Notes under the pieces: model-generated
Told to the model about the DNA's origin: nothing
What the model saw: only the letters and a program-made list of their open reading frames with translations
Databases searched by the model: none
Made by a program: the position numbers and the translations under genes
NCBI RefSeq assembly: GCF_025060755.1
Contig: NZ_JANYUY010000001.1
Location: 124,001 to 188,000 of the forward strand
DNA from: Paenibacillus doosanensis
Lineage (GTDB): Bacteria > Bacillota > Bacilli > Paenibacillales > NBRC-103111
DNA: 64,000 bases
Direction of reading: 5' to 3'
Part shown: positions 1 through 8,555 of the stretch, piece by piece
Position numbering within the stretch: the first letter of the stretch is position 1
Layout of the letters: each line of letters begins with the position of its first letter

Positions 1-816
1 CTGGCTTCCACCGCGGCTGACCGTCTGCCCGACGGCTGGACGAACCCGGTGCTGTACTTGATTCCTTACGACGCCAAAATGGACGAGAAAAAAATGAAAC
101 GATTTTTTACGATTCCTTCCGAACTTACCGGAGGCAGCGTCACCGTGCTGTCGATCGGCACGTCGATTTTCAAATGGTCGGCCGACCGGAGATGGATTTC
201 GTTCGTCGTTCATCCTACGGCTTCCTGGTCCGCCGACAGCGATATGTTATGCTTGCTTTCCGCGGACGGCAAACACTTTAAGCCGGTGAATGAAATGCTG
301 GCCAACTCCGGTTGGTTCAAGTGGGCTCCTGCTCGCAGCCGATTGGCTTATATTCAAGGCGGCGGCCGGATGGCGCTGGAGAATAAACATCTGAAAGTGA
401 AGGAGGTTCCGGCTTTACAACTGCCGGCGCTTACCCCGAAAGGCTATGCGGACGTCGGCTTTACTTGGGTTACGAGCGAGAAGCTCGTCGTATCCCGATC
501 GGCGGAGAGCACATGGCAGCAGGACCCGTCGCAGCGCCCGCTGCCGGCGCTTGTTCAGCTGCACCTTCAAGATCCGCAGCAGCAGCCGGTATCGTCCCCG
601 CCTGCCGGTTACGGGGACTATGCTCCTCAATATCTGAAGAGCAGCCGCCGGCTTGGCTGGGTGCGCTCAAACCGGGAAAAGGCCGGCGTGATGCTGGGCA
701 AGGATAACGGAGCGGAGGCGGTCTTATGGATTGAATCGGTGGATTTGGGCTCGAATTATTACGAGCAGTGGGATTGGAGCGAGGTGCTATGCTGGTATGA
801 CGGCACTTCTTCTTGA
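1..816 (+). CDS. Partial protein of unknown function, beta-propeller-like C-terminal part
   Basis: The reading frame is open from the first base of the window to the stop at 816, so the 5' end is missing; the GTG at 49 is only the first internal start codon. The 271 visible residues contain short, spaced repeats rich in W, G and S (for example FKWSADRRW, FKWAPARSRL and LGWVRSNREK), which resembles WD40-like or TolB-type beta-propeller blades. No catalytic motif is recognisable. No membrane segment is visible in this part. The family assignment is an inference from repeat texture; the protein could equally be an uncharacterised extracytoplasmic Paenibacillus protein whose signal peptide lies outside the window. 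Confidence 0.6.
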   Translation: MASTAADRLPDGWTNPVLYLIPYDAKMDEKKMKRFFTIPSELTGGSVTVLSIGTSIFKWSADRRWISFVVHPTASWSADSDMLCLLSADGKHFKPVNEMLANSGWFKWAPARSRLAYIQGGGRMALENKHLKVKEVPALQLPALTPKGYADVGFTWVTSEKLVVSRSAESTWQQDPSQRPLPALVQLHLQDPQQQPVSSPPAGYGDYAPQYLKSSRRLGWVRSNREKAGVMLGKDNGAEAVLWIESVDLGSNYYEQWDWSEVLCWYDGTSS

Positions 817-923
817 GAAAGACGCCTTGCCTCACGCGGCGCCCGCTCGTCTAAAAGCCTCTGCGCAAGCGATTTGACGAAGACTTAGCTGCAGGCGCTG
901 CGCATTATGATTATGCTTAAGGC

Positions 924-1505
924 TTATTGCTTCTCACGCTCCAGCGAGATCAGCAAAACTGCGGTATCGTCCGAATCATTCACATACGTGTGAACGCAGC
1001 CGCCGCGGAACCGGATCGCATCATGCGGGTGCAGCTCATGCTCGACATCGGAGACGATGATGCGGGCGATACCGGACATCAGCGCAGCGGTTTCCATGAC
1101 GTCGGCCGGATGATAATCGGAAGAATACTTGCTGCGAGGCGCCAAATAGGCACGGTATATTTCCGTTCCTCCGCTCATCGATTGGGGGAACATCGGCTCG
1201 ATCCGCCACGGCCCGTCCGTGAACTGCATTCCTGAGCCAGCACGGGACACCTGGACGACCGTCTCCCCGGCGAACAGCGAAAACATCGGCACCGACAAAC
1301 CGTCGGCTATTCTCCATAGCACGGCCAGACTCGGATTTGTCTCTCCCCTTTCGATTTTGCCGAGCGTCAGCTTGCTGACCCCGGATTTCTCCGCAAGGTC
1401 GTCTAGACTCAGCTTCTGCTCTTTGCGCAGCTGTCTAAGCTGGTGGCCGATCCGGCGGACCATCCCCTGCACTTCTTGTTCATCCTGTTCTTTAGAAATA
1501 TCCAA
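924..1505 (-). CDS. XRE-family regulator with C-terminal cupin domain
   Basis: This 193-residue protein has a Cro/CI-type helix-turn-helix at about residues 17-72 (LAEKSGVSKLTLGKIERGE is the recognition region) and a small-ligand cupin barrel from about residue 105 to the end (HPHDAIRFRGG and the final beta strands). Proteins of this build are one-component repressors or activators that sense a small metabolite. The start is TTG at 1505, preceded by GGAGGG six bases upstream. It is divergent from the MFS transporter at 1620 across a 114-bp AT-rich gap with TATAAT-like boxes facing both ways, so I infer that it controls the transporter. The effector is not readable from sequence. Confidence 0.88.
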   Translation of the reverse strand: MDISKEQDEQEVQGMVRRIGHQLRQLRKEQKLSLDDLAEKSGVSKLTLGKIERGETNPSLAVLWRIADGLSVPMFSLFAGETVVQVSRAGSGMQFTDGPWRIEPMFPQSMSGGTEIYRAYLAPRSKYSSDYHPADVMETAALMSGIARIIVSDVEHELHPHDAIRFRGGCVHTYVNDSDDTAVLLISLEREKQ

Positions 1506-1619
1506 AGGTTTCCCTCCAAATAAATTATAATTTACTTTTATTCGTTATAAGTATATTATAGTTTATTATCACATGCAATAATCGTTGATCGATTTGTTGT
1601 ACAAAGGAGAGGAACTGCA

Positions 1620-2858
1620 ATGAACAACCCCAAATCTGCTGCAATCGGGCAAGCCCATGCAGCAACAGGCATTCGCAGCGGCAGCCTGCTGCTCATGTTC
1701 GGCGTCATCCTGATCGCTTCCAACTTGCGCGCCTCCATTACTGTCGTCGGACCGTTAACGGCATCGATCCGCGCCGATACCGGCTTGTCCAATGTGCTGG
1801 CCAGTCTGCTGACCGCGCTGCCGCTTATCGCTTTCGCCTTGTTGTCTCCGCTCGCGCCCGGCATCGCCCGCCGCATCGGCATGGAGAAGACGCTGTTTAT
1901 AAGCATGGCCGCCTTAACCGCGGGAATCGTGATCCGCTCGCTCCCTTCCGCAGCGGCGCTGTTCGCCGGAACAGCCGTGCTCGGCGCCTCTATCGCTATC
2001 GGCAACGTTCTGCTGCCCGGCCTGATCAAACGCGATTTTCCCGGCAAAGTCGGGTTGATGACAGGTCTGTACTCCATGTCGATGAGCCTTTGGGCCTCCT
2101 TGTCTTCCGGCATCAGTGTCCCTGTCGCCAATGGCCTCGGTCTCGGCTGGCGAGGCTCGCTCGGCTGCTGGGCCATCCTCGCCGCAGCGGGTCTAATCTT
2201 ATGGCTGCCTCAGCTGAAGGCCTCCGGCGCAGCCGCCGCTGTCATCAAACGGGCCCGAACCGGCAGCTTGTGGAAATCTTCGCTGGCTTGGCAGGTCACG
2301 CTGTTCATGGGACTGCAATCGTTAGCGTTCTACGTGACGATCGCCTGGCTCCCGGCCATCTTGCACGACCGCGGCATGAGCACCGGAGCTGCCGGCTGGA
2401 TGCTGTCGCTGATGCAATTCGTCAGCCTGCCGGCCTCCTTCATTATGCCGGTGCTTGCCGGGCGCCGCTCCAGTCAACGCGGACTGATCGTGTTCACGGC
2501 GCTGGTCGCGCTGCTCGGCTACTGCGGTCTGCTGCTTAGCACGTCAACGTCGCTGGCTCCGCTGTGGATTATTTTGATCGGCATCGCGCAAGGCGCAAGC
2601 ATCAGCTTGTCGCTCGCCTTATTCGCGCTGCGTGCCTCGAGCGCGGCCCAAGCCGCCGAACTGTCCGGCATGGCTCAGTCGTTCGGCTATTTGCTCGCCG
2701 CCGTCGGACCGATTTTGTTCGGCTATCTGCATGATTTGACGCAGTCCTGGACGGCGCCGCTGCTTGTCCTGGTCGTTTCAACGACCTTGTTCCTGCTGAT
2801 CGGGCTCGGCGCTGGGCGCAGCGTTCAGCTTGGCGACTCGCGGCCGGCCGCGAAATAA
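1620..2858 (+). CDS. MFS transporter, CynX/NimT (cyanate transporter-like) family
   Basis: The 412-residue product is almost entirely hydrophobic with about 12 predicted membrane segments, beginning LLMFGVILIASNLRASITVVGPL, the typical opening of CynX/NimT-type major facilitator proteins (the ASNLRA stretch before helix 1 ends). Family members move small anions or nitro-imidazole-like compounds; the substrate here is unknown. The start at 1620 has an AGGAGAGG ribosome site nine bases upstream. It is divergent from the XRE-cupin gene, a common transporter/regulator arrangement. The gene is followed by a ~170-bp interspersed repeat at 2887. Confidence 0.88.
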   Translation: MNNPKSAAIGQAHAATGIRSGSLLLMFGVILIASNLRASITVVGPLTASIRADTGLSNVLASLLTALPLIAFALLSPLAPGIARRIGMEKTLFISMAALTAGIVIRSLPSAAALFAGTAVLGASIAIGNVLLPGLIKRDFPGKVGLMTGLYSMSMSLWASLSSGISVPVANGLGLGWRGSLGCWAILAAAGLILWLPQLKASGAAAAVIKRARTGSLWKSSLAWQVTLFMGLQSLAFYVTIAWLPAILHDRGMSTGAAGWMLSLMQFVSLPASFIMPVLAGRRSSQRGLIVFTALVALLGYCGLLLSTSTSLAPLWIILIGIAQGASISLSLALFALRASSAAQAAELSGMAQSFGYLLAAVGPILFGYLHDLTQSWTAPLLVLVVSTTLFLLIGLGAGRSVQLGDSRPAAK

Positions 2859-2886
2859 GCCGCCGTGCTTACAGTCCATAGCTTAT

Positions 2887-3057
2887 AGGAACAAATCCCC
2901 CAAAAGTGACGTAATGCTCTGAAGCTTATTCCGTCCGCACCCAACCTACGCTGGATCGGCGTCTAACCCTTCCTCTGGGATCGTTCTATGGGTAGACTTT
3001 CCTTTCGGGGGAGCACCCGGATATCCACAGGATATTGCTGCGCATCATTTCCTAAAT
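2887..3057 (+). repeat. Interspersed repeat family A, copy A1
   Basis: This ~170-bp sequence begins GGAACAAATCCCCCAAAAGTG and ends near CATCATTTCCTAA. It recurs at 60579-60748 (same orientation), at 35494-35734 (inverted, with an insertion) and as a fragment at 20394-20442. Its ends are weakly inverted (TAGGAA). The central palindrome is decayed here compared with the 60.6-kb copy. It lies between two convergent genes, the MFS transporter and thrC. Confidence 0.85.
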
Positions 3058-3060
3058 AAC

Positions 3061-3092
3061 AAAAAATCGCCCGGTAAGCCCGGGCGATTTTT
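3061..3092 (-). terminator. Rho-independent terminator of thrC
   Basis: A GC-rich stem, AAATCGCCCG with CGGGCGATTT, is flanked by A-rich and T-rich tracts on both sides. It lies 24 bases past the thrC stop and could also stop read-through from the opposite strand. Confidence 0.88.
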
Positions 3093-3115
3093 CTATTTAT
3101 CCATCCGTCATTTTA

Positions 3116-4507
3116 TTAACCGAAAAACCGTTCCAGCTCGCTGACGAGCACCTGCTTATCGTTCTCAATGACCGTTTGAACCTGCGGCTTGTCGAACAAC
3201 TGCTGAATTTCGGTCGGGAACGGCTGCTCAATGTCGATGAGCGCAATCGCTTCGTTGAACTTGGCCGGATGCGCCGTGGCGAATACGACGCAAGTCTCCT
3301 GCTCCCCGCTGCAAGTCTCGTAAGCTTTTACTCCGCAGGCCGTATGCGGGTCGAATAAATAGCCGGATTGCTCGTAATATTTATCGATGATCTCCAGGCA
3401 GTCCGCACCCTTCACTCCTTGGGCTTCGAAATCGAGAGCCACTTTGCCGAGCAGCTCCGGTCCGATCTCAAGCTGGCCTTCGGCACGGAAGCGGTTCATC
3501 AGCTCGGATACCTTGTCCGGATTTTTGTCGTTCAAATAGTACAAATACCGCTCGAAGTTGCTGGCGATCTGAATATCCATCGAAGGGCTGTACGTGCTGT
3601 AAAACTCGCCCGGTTTATACACGCCTTCTTTAACGAAACGCTCCAAAATATTGTTTTCATTCGTAGCCAGGATGAGCTTGCCGATCGGAAGTCCCATTTG
3701 CTTGGCCAAATAGCCGGAAAAAATATTGCCGAAGTTGCCTGTCGGTACGCTGAAATTGACTTTCCCGACCGGTTTTGCTTTGGCGATTTGGAAGTAAGCG
3801 TAAAAATAATATACCGTCTGGGACAAAATGCGCACGAAGTTGATCGAATTGATCGCGCGCAGATGGTATTTATGCTTGAAGTCCACATTCGCGAACAATT
3901 CCTTGATCGATTGCTGACAATCGTCGAAATTGCCCTTCACGGACAAGTTCAGCACATTCTCATCCTGCACCGTCGTCATTTGCAGCTCCTGCACCTTGCT
4001 AACCTTCTGATGCGGATGCAAAATGCAGATGCGGATGCCTTCTTTGCCTCTCACGCCTTGGATAGCCGCCGCTCCCGTATCTCCGGAGGTCGCGCCCAAA
4101 ATATTGATAATTTCGTTGCGCTTCGCAGCCACATAAGAATACAGGTTGCCCATAAATTGCAGCGCGACATCCTTGAACGCAAAGGTCGGCCCTTGGAACA
4201 GCTCCAACACGTACAGCGAATCGTTAATTTGCTTCAGAGGCGTCACCGCTTCGTCTCTAAAGGTAGAGTAGCTGTCATAAACGAGCTTCTTCAAATCCTC
4301 GTAAGGAATTTCATCGTTCGTATAATAAGAGAAAATTTCAAGCATTAAGTCCTGATAGGACAGCTCCTGCCATTCCTTCAGCTTCTGTTCCGAGACGTTC
4401 GGAATTTCACTTGGGATCACAAGACCGCCGTCATTGGCCAGCCCCATCAAAAACGCGTCGATAAATCCGCACTTCTCCACTTTTCCTCGCGTGCTTATAT
4501 AATCCAT
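3116..4507 (-). CDS. thrC: Threonine synthase
   Basis: Threonine synthase converts O-phospho-L-homoserine to L-threonine with pyridoxal phosphate, the last step of threonine synthesis in the cytoplasm. The 463-residue product begins MDYISTRG, followed by the N-terminal ANDGGL motif of the long (E. coli/yeast-like) form. The PLP lysine is Lys112 in GPTFAFKDVALQ, and the phosphate-binding loop GATSGDTGAAA follows. I chose ATG 4507 because GAAGGGG sits five bases upstream; the GTG at 4522 overlaps that ribosome site. No hom or thrB gene is adjacent, so it appears monocistronic and ends in the terminator at 3061. Confidence 0.95.
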   Translation of the reverse strand: MDYISTRGKVEKCGFIDAFLMGLANDGGLVIPSEIPNVSEQKLKEWQELSYQDLMLEIFSYYTNDEIPYEDLKKLVYDSYSTFRDEAVTPLKQINDSLYVLELFQGPTFAFKDVALQFMGNLYSYVAAKRNEIINILGATSGDTGAAAIQGVRGKEGIRICILHPHQKVSKVQELQMTTVQDENVLNLSVKGNFDDCQQSIKELFANVDFKHKYHLRAINSINFVRILSQTVYYFYAYFQIAKAKPVGKVNFSVPTGNFGNIFSGYLAKQMGLPIGKLILATNENNILERFVKEGVYKPGEFYSTYSPSMDIQIASNFERYLYYLNDKNPDKVSELMNRFRAEGQLEIGPELLGKVALDFEAQGVKGADCLEIIDKYYEQSGYLFDPHTACGVKAYETCSGEQETCVVFATAHPAKFNEAIALIDIEQPFPTEIQQLFDKPQVQTVIENDKQVLVSELERFFG

Positions 4508-4576
4508 ACTAATCCCCTTCACGTATGAAAATTCACTTTATTATATCAAAAACTTGTCTAGGAATGAAGGAAAATA

Positions 4577-4661
4577 CGGATTTTATCGACAAAACCGCGC
4601 TCCGGCGGCCGAAAAAGGCGAACAGCTCGTTTTTTTCCGAAGAAAAGACGGATAAAATCCG
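4577..4661. repeat. Widely spaced inverted repeat GATAAAATCCG
   Basis: CGGATTTTATC at 4577-4587 is matched exactly in inverse by GATAAAATCCG at 4651-4661. The pair brackets a GC-rich block between the divergent thrC and exonuclease genes. It could fold into a hairpin in either 5' leader or act as a two-site operator. Confidence 0.45.
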
Positions 4662-4730
4662 GACTGGCAACGAAAAACATTATAACCTTGAGTCCGAAAC
4701 GTGGTATGCTTGTACGAGGAGGTGAAGTGT

Positions 4731-5486
4731 ATGAATTATATTGTGATAGACCTCGAATTTAACGGAAGGAAGCATTACGATATTTATCCTATGGAAATTA
4801 TCGAGATTGGGGCCGTCAAGCTGAACGACCGGCTGGAAATCGTCGATACGTTTCAAAGCTATATCAATCCGAATTTTTATATTAATAGATTCGCCTTGCA
4901 ATTTTGCGGAATTACGAAGGAAACGCTGCACAAGAGCGCTCGCTTTCATCAGGTGATCCGGGAGTTCCGGGCTTTTTGCGGAGAGGAGTATACCATTCTT
5001 GCTTGGGGTGGCGGAGATTTCTTCCATTTATTTCTCGATTGCAAAATAAATCAGGTCAGTGGCGATTGGCTCGTCAATCTGCTTGACGTAACTTCCTTCT
5101 TCGAAGGAGGACTGCAGCAGGCGCTGGTCGAGCACGAGCTTGAACCGGTAGGGCAGCATCACTCGGCGCTGGACGATGCGCTTAACACCGCGCGGCTGCT
5201 GCAGCTTAAGCCGGATGTTATGCGTTCTGACGCTTATTTTGTTCCTAATCATTTTAAGCTATGCACGGGCGGTATCAAAAAGTGGATCACTTTATCGCTG
5301 GATAGCGCTCTGGAACAGGACAAGCTGCTTACCTGGAAACAGTTTGCCGGTAACGATAAAACGAAAACCTACTTTAAAATCATGAGGCTGGACGCCGAAG
5401 AGATCGAAATGGTCCACGAGCTGTTCACCAAATTTTTCAACATGAAATACGGAAGAAAAGCGAAAACCATGCAGCAGTTGGCTTAA
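4731..5486 (+). CDS. 3'-5' exonuclease, DEDDh family (KapD-like)
   Basis: The 251-residue product has the exonuclease III motifs: Asp7 and Glu9 in IDLEF, Asp96 in GGGDFF, and the His144-x4-Asp149 pair in HSALDDA, which define a DEDDh metal-dependent 3'-5' exonuclease. Bacillus KapD (about 205 residues) is the best-known relative and inhibits the KinA sporulation route; the extra ~45 C-terminal residues here are unassigned. The start is ATG 4731 because AGGAGGTGA lies six bases upstream; the upstream in-frame start at 4701 would lack a ribosome site. It is divergent from thrC. The substrate (RNA or DNA) is not decidable from sequence. Confidence 0.87.
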   Translation: MNYIVIDLEFNGRKHYDIYPMEIIEIGAVKLNDRLEIVDTFQSYINPNFYINRFALQFCGITKETLHKSARFHQVIREFRAFCGEEYTILAWGGGDFFHLFLDCKINQVSGDWLVNLLDVTSFFEGGLQQALVEHELEPVGQHHSALDDALNTARLLQLKPDVMRSDAYFVPNHFKLCTGGIKKWITLSLDSALEQDKLLTWKQFAGNDKTKTYFKIMRLDAEEIEMVHELFTKFFNMKYGRKAKTMQQLA

Positions 5487-5516
5487 CGCTTATTGCAGTT
5501 GCAGCCGTCTCGGCCC

Positions 5517-5544
5517 AAAACCGTCCTTTGCCAAGGACGGTTTT
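5517..5544 (+). terminator. Bidirectional terminator after the exonuclease gene
   Basis: AAAACCGTCCTT pairs perfectly with AAGGACGGTTTT across a four-base loop, 30 bases after the exonuclease stop. It lies between convergent genes and probably serves the ROK gene too. Confidence 0.8.
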
Positions 5545-5656
5545 GCCGTATAAAGGGCCGGTCGCGGCTAACCCCCGCTCCGGGGAGAGATTGCCGGCGT
5601 CAAGCCGCGCCCGGTTCGCTCAAGGCCCGAAGACTCGGCAGATGGGTCAGCTCGTC

Positions 5657-6628
5657 TTATGACCGAAAGCAGCTTAAGCCTCTGCCCAGGCCGGCCGCGC
5701 CGATTATCCCGGCATCGTTGCCAAGCTGCGCTTGGACGATATCGACCTGCCGGCGCAATGGCTCGGCGGCGTAGCGCGCGAACGCCTCGCGGACCGGCGC
5801 CAGCAGCGTCTCGCCGGCGCGGGACACGCCGCCGCCGATAATGAAGCGCTGCGGATTCGTCACCGCAGCCGCCATCGCCATCGACAGGCCGAGCGCATCG
5901 GCGGCCTTGCGGACGATCCGCACCGCCGCGCCGTCTCCGGCTTCGGCGTGGACGAACACATCCTTGGCTTCCAGCCGCGCCAAGTCAAGCCCGGCGAGCG
6001 TCGTGCCCTCCCCTCGTTCGATTGCCTCCCGGGCCAGCCTGACGATGCCCGTGGCCGAGGCTATCGTCTCAAGGCAGCCTCGCAGCCCGCAGTTGCAGGG
6101 GGCCGCCTCGGCTTCCGCCGCGATCCGTAAGTGGCCGAGTTCTCCCGCCATGCCGCCGAACCCATGGACGAGACGGCCCGCTTCGACGATGCCTCCTCCT
6201 ACGCCGGTTCCGACCGTATAGCACACGAGATGGTTCACCCCGCGTCCCGCGCCGCGGAGCGCTTCTCCTAGCGCCGCCAGATTGGCGTCATTTTCGATGG
6301 CAACGGGCTTGCCGAACTGCTCCGACAATATGCGGGCGATCGGCACCTGCTCCCAGCCCAAATTTTCGGCCAGCGCCACCACGCCGCTATGGATGTCGAC
6401 GAAGCCGGGAATCCCCGCTCCGATACCGGCTACGTCCGACCAATGACCCCCCGCTTCGTCAACAGCCCGGCGAACATATTGGTCGATGCGGCGAACCGCT
6501 TCATGCAGCCCTTCCGCTCCTCCTGTAGGCCCTTCCAGCTTATGCAGCAGCCGGCCGTCGGCATCGCATAACCCGACTTTCACATTCGTTCCGCCTATAT
6601 CGATTCCCGCATACAACGCCTTCTTCAT
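5657..6628 (-). CDS. ROK-family sugar kinase (glucokinase-like)
   Basis: The 323-residue product has the ATP loop DIGGTNVKVG near residue 10, the catalytic END motif (Asp114) and the ROK zinc site His166, Cys178, Cys180, Cys185 in CNCGLRGCLE. ROK kinases phosphorylate glucose, N-acetylmannosamine, fructose or related hexoses; there is no N-terminal helix-turn-helix, so this is an enzyme and not a repressor. The ATG at 6628 follows AAGGGGA. It is the last gene of an operon after a sulfatase and a heparinase-like lyase, 29 bases from the latter, which suggests it phosphorylates a sugar released from a sulfated or uronate-containing oligosaccharide. Confidence 0.9.
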   Translation of the reverse strand: MKKALYAGIDIGGTNVKVGLCDADGRLLHKLEGPTGGAEGLHEAVRRIDQYVRRAVDEAGGHWSDVAGIGAGIPGFVDIHSGVVALAENLGWEQVPIARILSEQFGKPVAIENDANLAALGEALRGAGRGVNHLVCYTVGTGVGGGIVEAGRLVHGFGGMAGELGHLRIAAEAEAAPCNCGLRGCLETIASATGIVRLAREAIERGEGTTLAGLDLARLEAKDVFVHAEAGDGAAVRIVRKAADALGLSMAMAAAVTNPQRFIIGGGVSRAGETLLAPVREAFARYAAEPLRRQVDIVQAQLGNDAGIIGAAGLGRGLSCFRS

Positions 6629-6657
6629 CTATCGGTCCCCTTCGAATGTGCGCGCCG

Positions 6658-8538
6658 TTACGCACGGAATGTAAACACATATTGTCCTGCGGCGCACCGC
6701 TCCTTCGGCTTCATGACGATGCGATATACCGTCTCTCCCCAAGCTTGCAGCAGCTTCTCGTCCGTAATGACGCGAGCCTCGATCACCGCCTCCAGTTCGC
6801 GGTTGTCGTATTGACAGACGAGTCCCTTTCCCTCCGTCGTCGGCAGCCAGATCGTTCCGTCTGCTTGCAGCCCGGGCTCACGCCCCGTCAGCAAATGGAG
6901 AGCGATCTCACCGGCTTCCGAAGCAAACCGGTATGTCTCGGTTACTTGTACGGCGGGAGTGCCGCCGCGCAGGAGAGCGACCGATCGGTGCCAATAATCC
7001 AGCCCCGCTTCCGGCGGATAGGCGCCGGCGATGTCGAGCTCAAGCGACGTTGTCTGCCCGTCATCGGCAAACCGGCAGTCGGAAGCCCGATAGCCTTCTC
7101 CGGCGCCCTGACGCACGCCCGCAATCTCGGGCAGGTTGTGATAAGAAGACTGCATCGTCCAAATATCGTACCGGTTCGGTCCGAACGTCTCTTTCGTATA
7201 AGTCTCTACGCCCAGATCGATGATGCAGGGCTCTCCGTCATAATAAATAACAAACTGGCCGACATCGTTATGGTTGTGGCTTTCGTCGTTGTGTCCGCCC
7301 TTCACGGCAACATACAGCCCTTGCTCCGGGCTCGCCGCTTCCCGGGCAATCATCACCTGAATCCCTTCCAGCCACAGGCTGCGCGGATATGCCGCCGCCC
7401 GTCCATGCTCCAGCAGCTTGCTGAAATTAAAGAGCGCAGGAACTACCCGCAAAAAGGAGAAAAACTGCATCTGCTTGACTCCCTCGGTCCCCCATCGACG
7501 GGCTATCGTATAGCCCAAATCCATTAGATCGCTCTGCCCCGTACGACTTCCGAAACGATAGATCAAATCGCCTTCAATCGTCACCTTATGCGGCCCGTCG
7601 GCAAAGTTAAGCACATACCGGTCATGAATATGCGCTTTGAAAATATACGCGGCAATATTCCGGATCAGCGGCTCGCCGTAGAGATCGATCGTTCCGCCGG
7701 TGGCAACAAACAGCTGCTCAAGACAGTCGAACAAGGAACCCGCCGCTTTGTTCCAGTAGCTCGGCCCCTCGTCGCAGCCGCCGTCCGCATGATACGTAAG
7801 CAGAAAGCGGTCCAGGCTGTACGCCGCCTTTTCTACGGCCCGGATGCGCCGGTCGTCATCCTCCTCGACGAATAATACGGCGCTGAGCACGTTGGAGGTG
7901 ATCCAGGTCGTCCAGTTGTACAGCTTCACCGATTCGTCGAAGCCCATCCACCACATGTCCGTCCTGCTCGCGTAAGGCTCTAAAATGCGCTCTCGCAGCT
8001 CCATTGCCAGCCTTTCTTTAACAAGCGGCCCGTAATGCTCCGTAAGCGCATCCCCCAGCAAGTAATACGTCCATGCCAGGGCGTTGCCGGTCTCGGCGGC
8101 GAACAGATCGATGTCGTGACGGGCCTTGTCGGCAACGGGAAGGCTGCGGTCATAGAAATGAAAATTATGGGCCGAGATGACCCAAGACGTCTCCTCGCAT
8201 ATACACCAAATGCCGTTGACGATATCGTCCAGAAAACGGCCTTTATTTTCGATGCATTCGGCTAACACGAAAGTAGTGAGCGCTCGTCTCCGGCGATGGT
8301 ACGGCAGATCGTAGCGCGTCCGGTTGCCGTTTCTCCAAAACTCCATGTACATCACGGCCGTAAGCGGAGGATAGGCGAACGGCAGGCTCGCTTCCGCCTC
8401 GCGGACGATGGAAGCTTTCAATGACGCGGGAAGCTGCTCCCAAGGCTCTCTCTCTTCCAGCCGCGGAAAAGGCTTGTACTCCTCCTTGCCCAGCAGCCTC
8501 CTCTTCCAATCGTGCAGGTTCAGTTGTCGACGTATCAT
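6658..8538 (-). CDS. Heparinase II/III-like polysaccharide lyase (copy 1)
   Basis: The 626-residue protein is a close relative of the one at 52063-53961: both share YMEF/YMDF-RNGNRTKY, NGIWC-CEET, the NWxxWI-SNxL block, GGCDEGxSYW and the strongly conserved HNDESHNHNDVGxFVxYYxG block. The last is the catalytic beta-sheet region of heparinase II/III-type lyases, which cleave uronate-containing glycans by beta-elimination. No signal peptide is present, so it acts in the cytoplasm. I chose ATG 8538 because AGGAGT lies six bases upstream; the TTG at 8559 has no ribosome site. It sits 17 bases after the sulfatase and 29 before the ROK kinase. Substrate class is an inference from context. Confidence 0.85.
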   Translation of the reverse strand: MIRRQLNLHDWKRRLLGKEEYKPFPRLEEREPWEQLPASLKASIVREAEASLPFAYPPLTAVMYMEFWRNGNRTRYDLPYHRRRRALTTFVLAECIENKGRFLDDIVNGIWCICEETSWVISAHNFHFYDRSLPVADKARHDIDLFAAETGNALAWTYYLLGDALTEHYGPLVKERLAMELRERILEPYASRTDMWWMGFDESVKLYNWTTWITSNVLSAVLFVEEDDDRRIRAVEKAAYSLDRFLLTYHADGGCDEGPSYWNKAAGSLFDCLEQLFVATGGTIDLYGEPLIRNIAAYIFKAHIHDRYVLNFADGPHKVTIEGDLIYRFGSRTGQSDLMDLGYTIARRWGTEGVKQMQFFSFLRVVPALFNFSKLLEHGRAAAYPRSLWLEGIQVMIAREAASPEQGLYVAVKGGHNDESHNHNDVGQFVIYYDGEPCIIDLGVETYTKETFGPNRYDIWTMQSSYHNLPEIAGVRQGAGEGYRASDCRFADDGQTTSLELDIAGAYPPEAGLDYWHRSVALLRGGTPAVQVTETYRFASEAGEIALHLLTGREPGLQADGTIWLPTTEGKGLVCQYDNRELEAVIEARVITDEKLLQAWGETVYRIVMKPKERCAAGQYVFTFRA

Positions 8539-8555
8539 AGATGCACTCCTGTTCT

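Noticed and set aside
4508-4730. T-box or other leader RNA ahead of thrC.
   Set aside because: No T-box GGTGGNACCGCG or terminator with competing antiterminator is visible on the minus strand.
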